Shown: one piece after another, positions 6,005 to 6,144 of the stretch | Layout: every line of letters begins with the position of its first letter | Position numbering within the stretch: position 1 is the stretch's first letter | Assembly: GCA_905215945.1 (NCBI GenBank) | Contig: CAJMRZ010000097.1 | Span: 1 to 6,144, forward strand | DNA length: 6,144 bases | Direction: 5' to 3' | From: an uncultured bacterium | GTDB taxonomy: Bacteria > Actinomycetota > Coriobacteriia > Coriobacteriales > Coriobacteriaceae | The notes under the pieces: generated by a model | What the model saw: the letters and a program-made list of their open reading frames with translations, nothing else | Databases searched by the model: none | Told to the model about the DNA's origin: nothing | Translations under genes and position numbers: made by a program

Positions 6005-6051
6005 TGACTCCTTTTTGTGTTTAACCCCTGTCATACATGTGGCAGGAGTCA
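6005..6051 (-). promoter_or_regulatory. ptsH leader with SD-sequestering inverted repeat and alternative hairpin
   Basis: In the ptsH mRNA, TGACTCCT (6051-6044) is perfectly complementary over 8 nt to AGGAGTCA (6012-6005), which contains the SD. An inner imperfect hairpin, CCTG (6046-6043) with CAGG (6030-6027) closing CCACATGTATGA, shares bases with the upstream arm, so the two folds compete. The pairing is read directly; a control function is inferred. Confidence 0.45.
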
Positions 6052-6065
6052 GATTCACGACGTTG

Positions 6066-6071
6066 TTTATA
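6066..6071 (-). promoter_or_regulatory. Candidate -10 element for ptsH
   Basis: TATAAA, five of six to the -10 consensus, sits in an AT-rich patch, and initiation would occur near 6059, so that the whole inverted-repeat leader is transcribed. No acceptable -35 is found 15-19 bp upstream (A-rich there), so the promoter assignment is tentative. The remaining 73 bp to the window edge hold no gene that I can identify. Confidence 0.35.
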
Positions 6072-6144
6072 TTAACTCACATCAAACGGTTTTTCATTGT
6101 GTTTCAGACGAATTATTGGACAGATGTGTTTGTCGTCCGCTTGC

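Noticed and set aside
6002..6058. Upstream extension of ptsH from a GTG at 6058
   Set aside because: It covers the leader and the real SD; HPr proteins begin at the equivalent of the ATG at 6001.
6066..6083. CRP-like half site (TGTGA) near the ptsH -10
   Set aside because: Only one half matches; the expected TCACA partner is missing, so it is likely chance.

Overview
The window looks like a core-metabolism stretch of a high-GC Gram-positive chromosome, most likely a member of the Coriobacteriia (Collinsella or a relative). That placement is an inference from GC content, codon use and protein style (HPr with a Ser46 site, a single-polypeptide class II CCA-adding enzyme, PfkB kinases of the 1-phosphofructokinase type). 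No database search was possible. Every gene I can support lies on the minus strand, so the reading order runs from high to low coordinates.

In transcription order the layout is: ptsH (HPr, 6001-5738), a strong intrinsic terminator, ptsI (Enzyme I, 5604-3901), a 74-bp gap with overlapping hairpins, a PfkB-family sugar-phosphate kinase (3826-2894) with its own terminator, a second and clearly related PfkB kinase (2704-1772) with its own terminator, cca (tRNA nucleotidyltransferase, 1576-182), and a tRNA-Glu(CTC) cut by the window's left edge. No gap exceeds 200 bp, and no gene is supported on the plus strand.

The genes make one functional block plus a translation-related end. Enzyme I takes phosphate from PEP and passes it to HPr, which feeds sugar-specific Enzyme II transporters; none of these is in the window. 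The two tandem kinases resemble FruK/LacC and would phosphorylate a PTS-imported sugar phosphate such as fructose-1-phosphate, sending it into glycolysis. Terminators after ptsH and after each kinase suggest that expression is set gene by gene, although ptsI and the first kinase are probably co-transcribed. Cca and tRNA-Glu serve tRNA maturation and look like unrelated neighbours.

The annotated starts of cca, the downstream kinase and ptsI are trimmed relative to the longest open frames because good Shine-Dalgarno sequences and family alignment point to internal ATGs. I found no mobile element, CRISPR array, phage gene or evident new system. The points worth a second look are regulatory (a possible SD-sequestering switch in the ptsH leader, an operator-like palindrome before ptsI, competing hairpins before the first kinase) and residue-level (VCAGD in place of the usual GAGD in both kinases, Pro after Ser46 in HPr, Gly for Gln in an Enzyme I signature).
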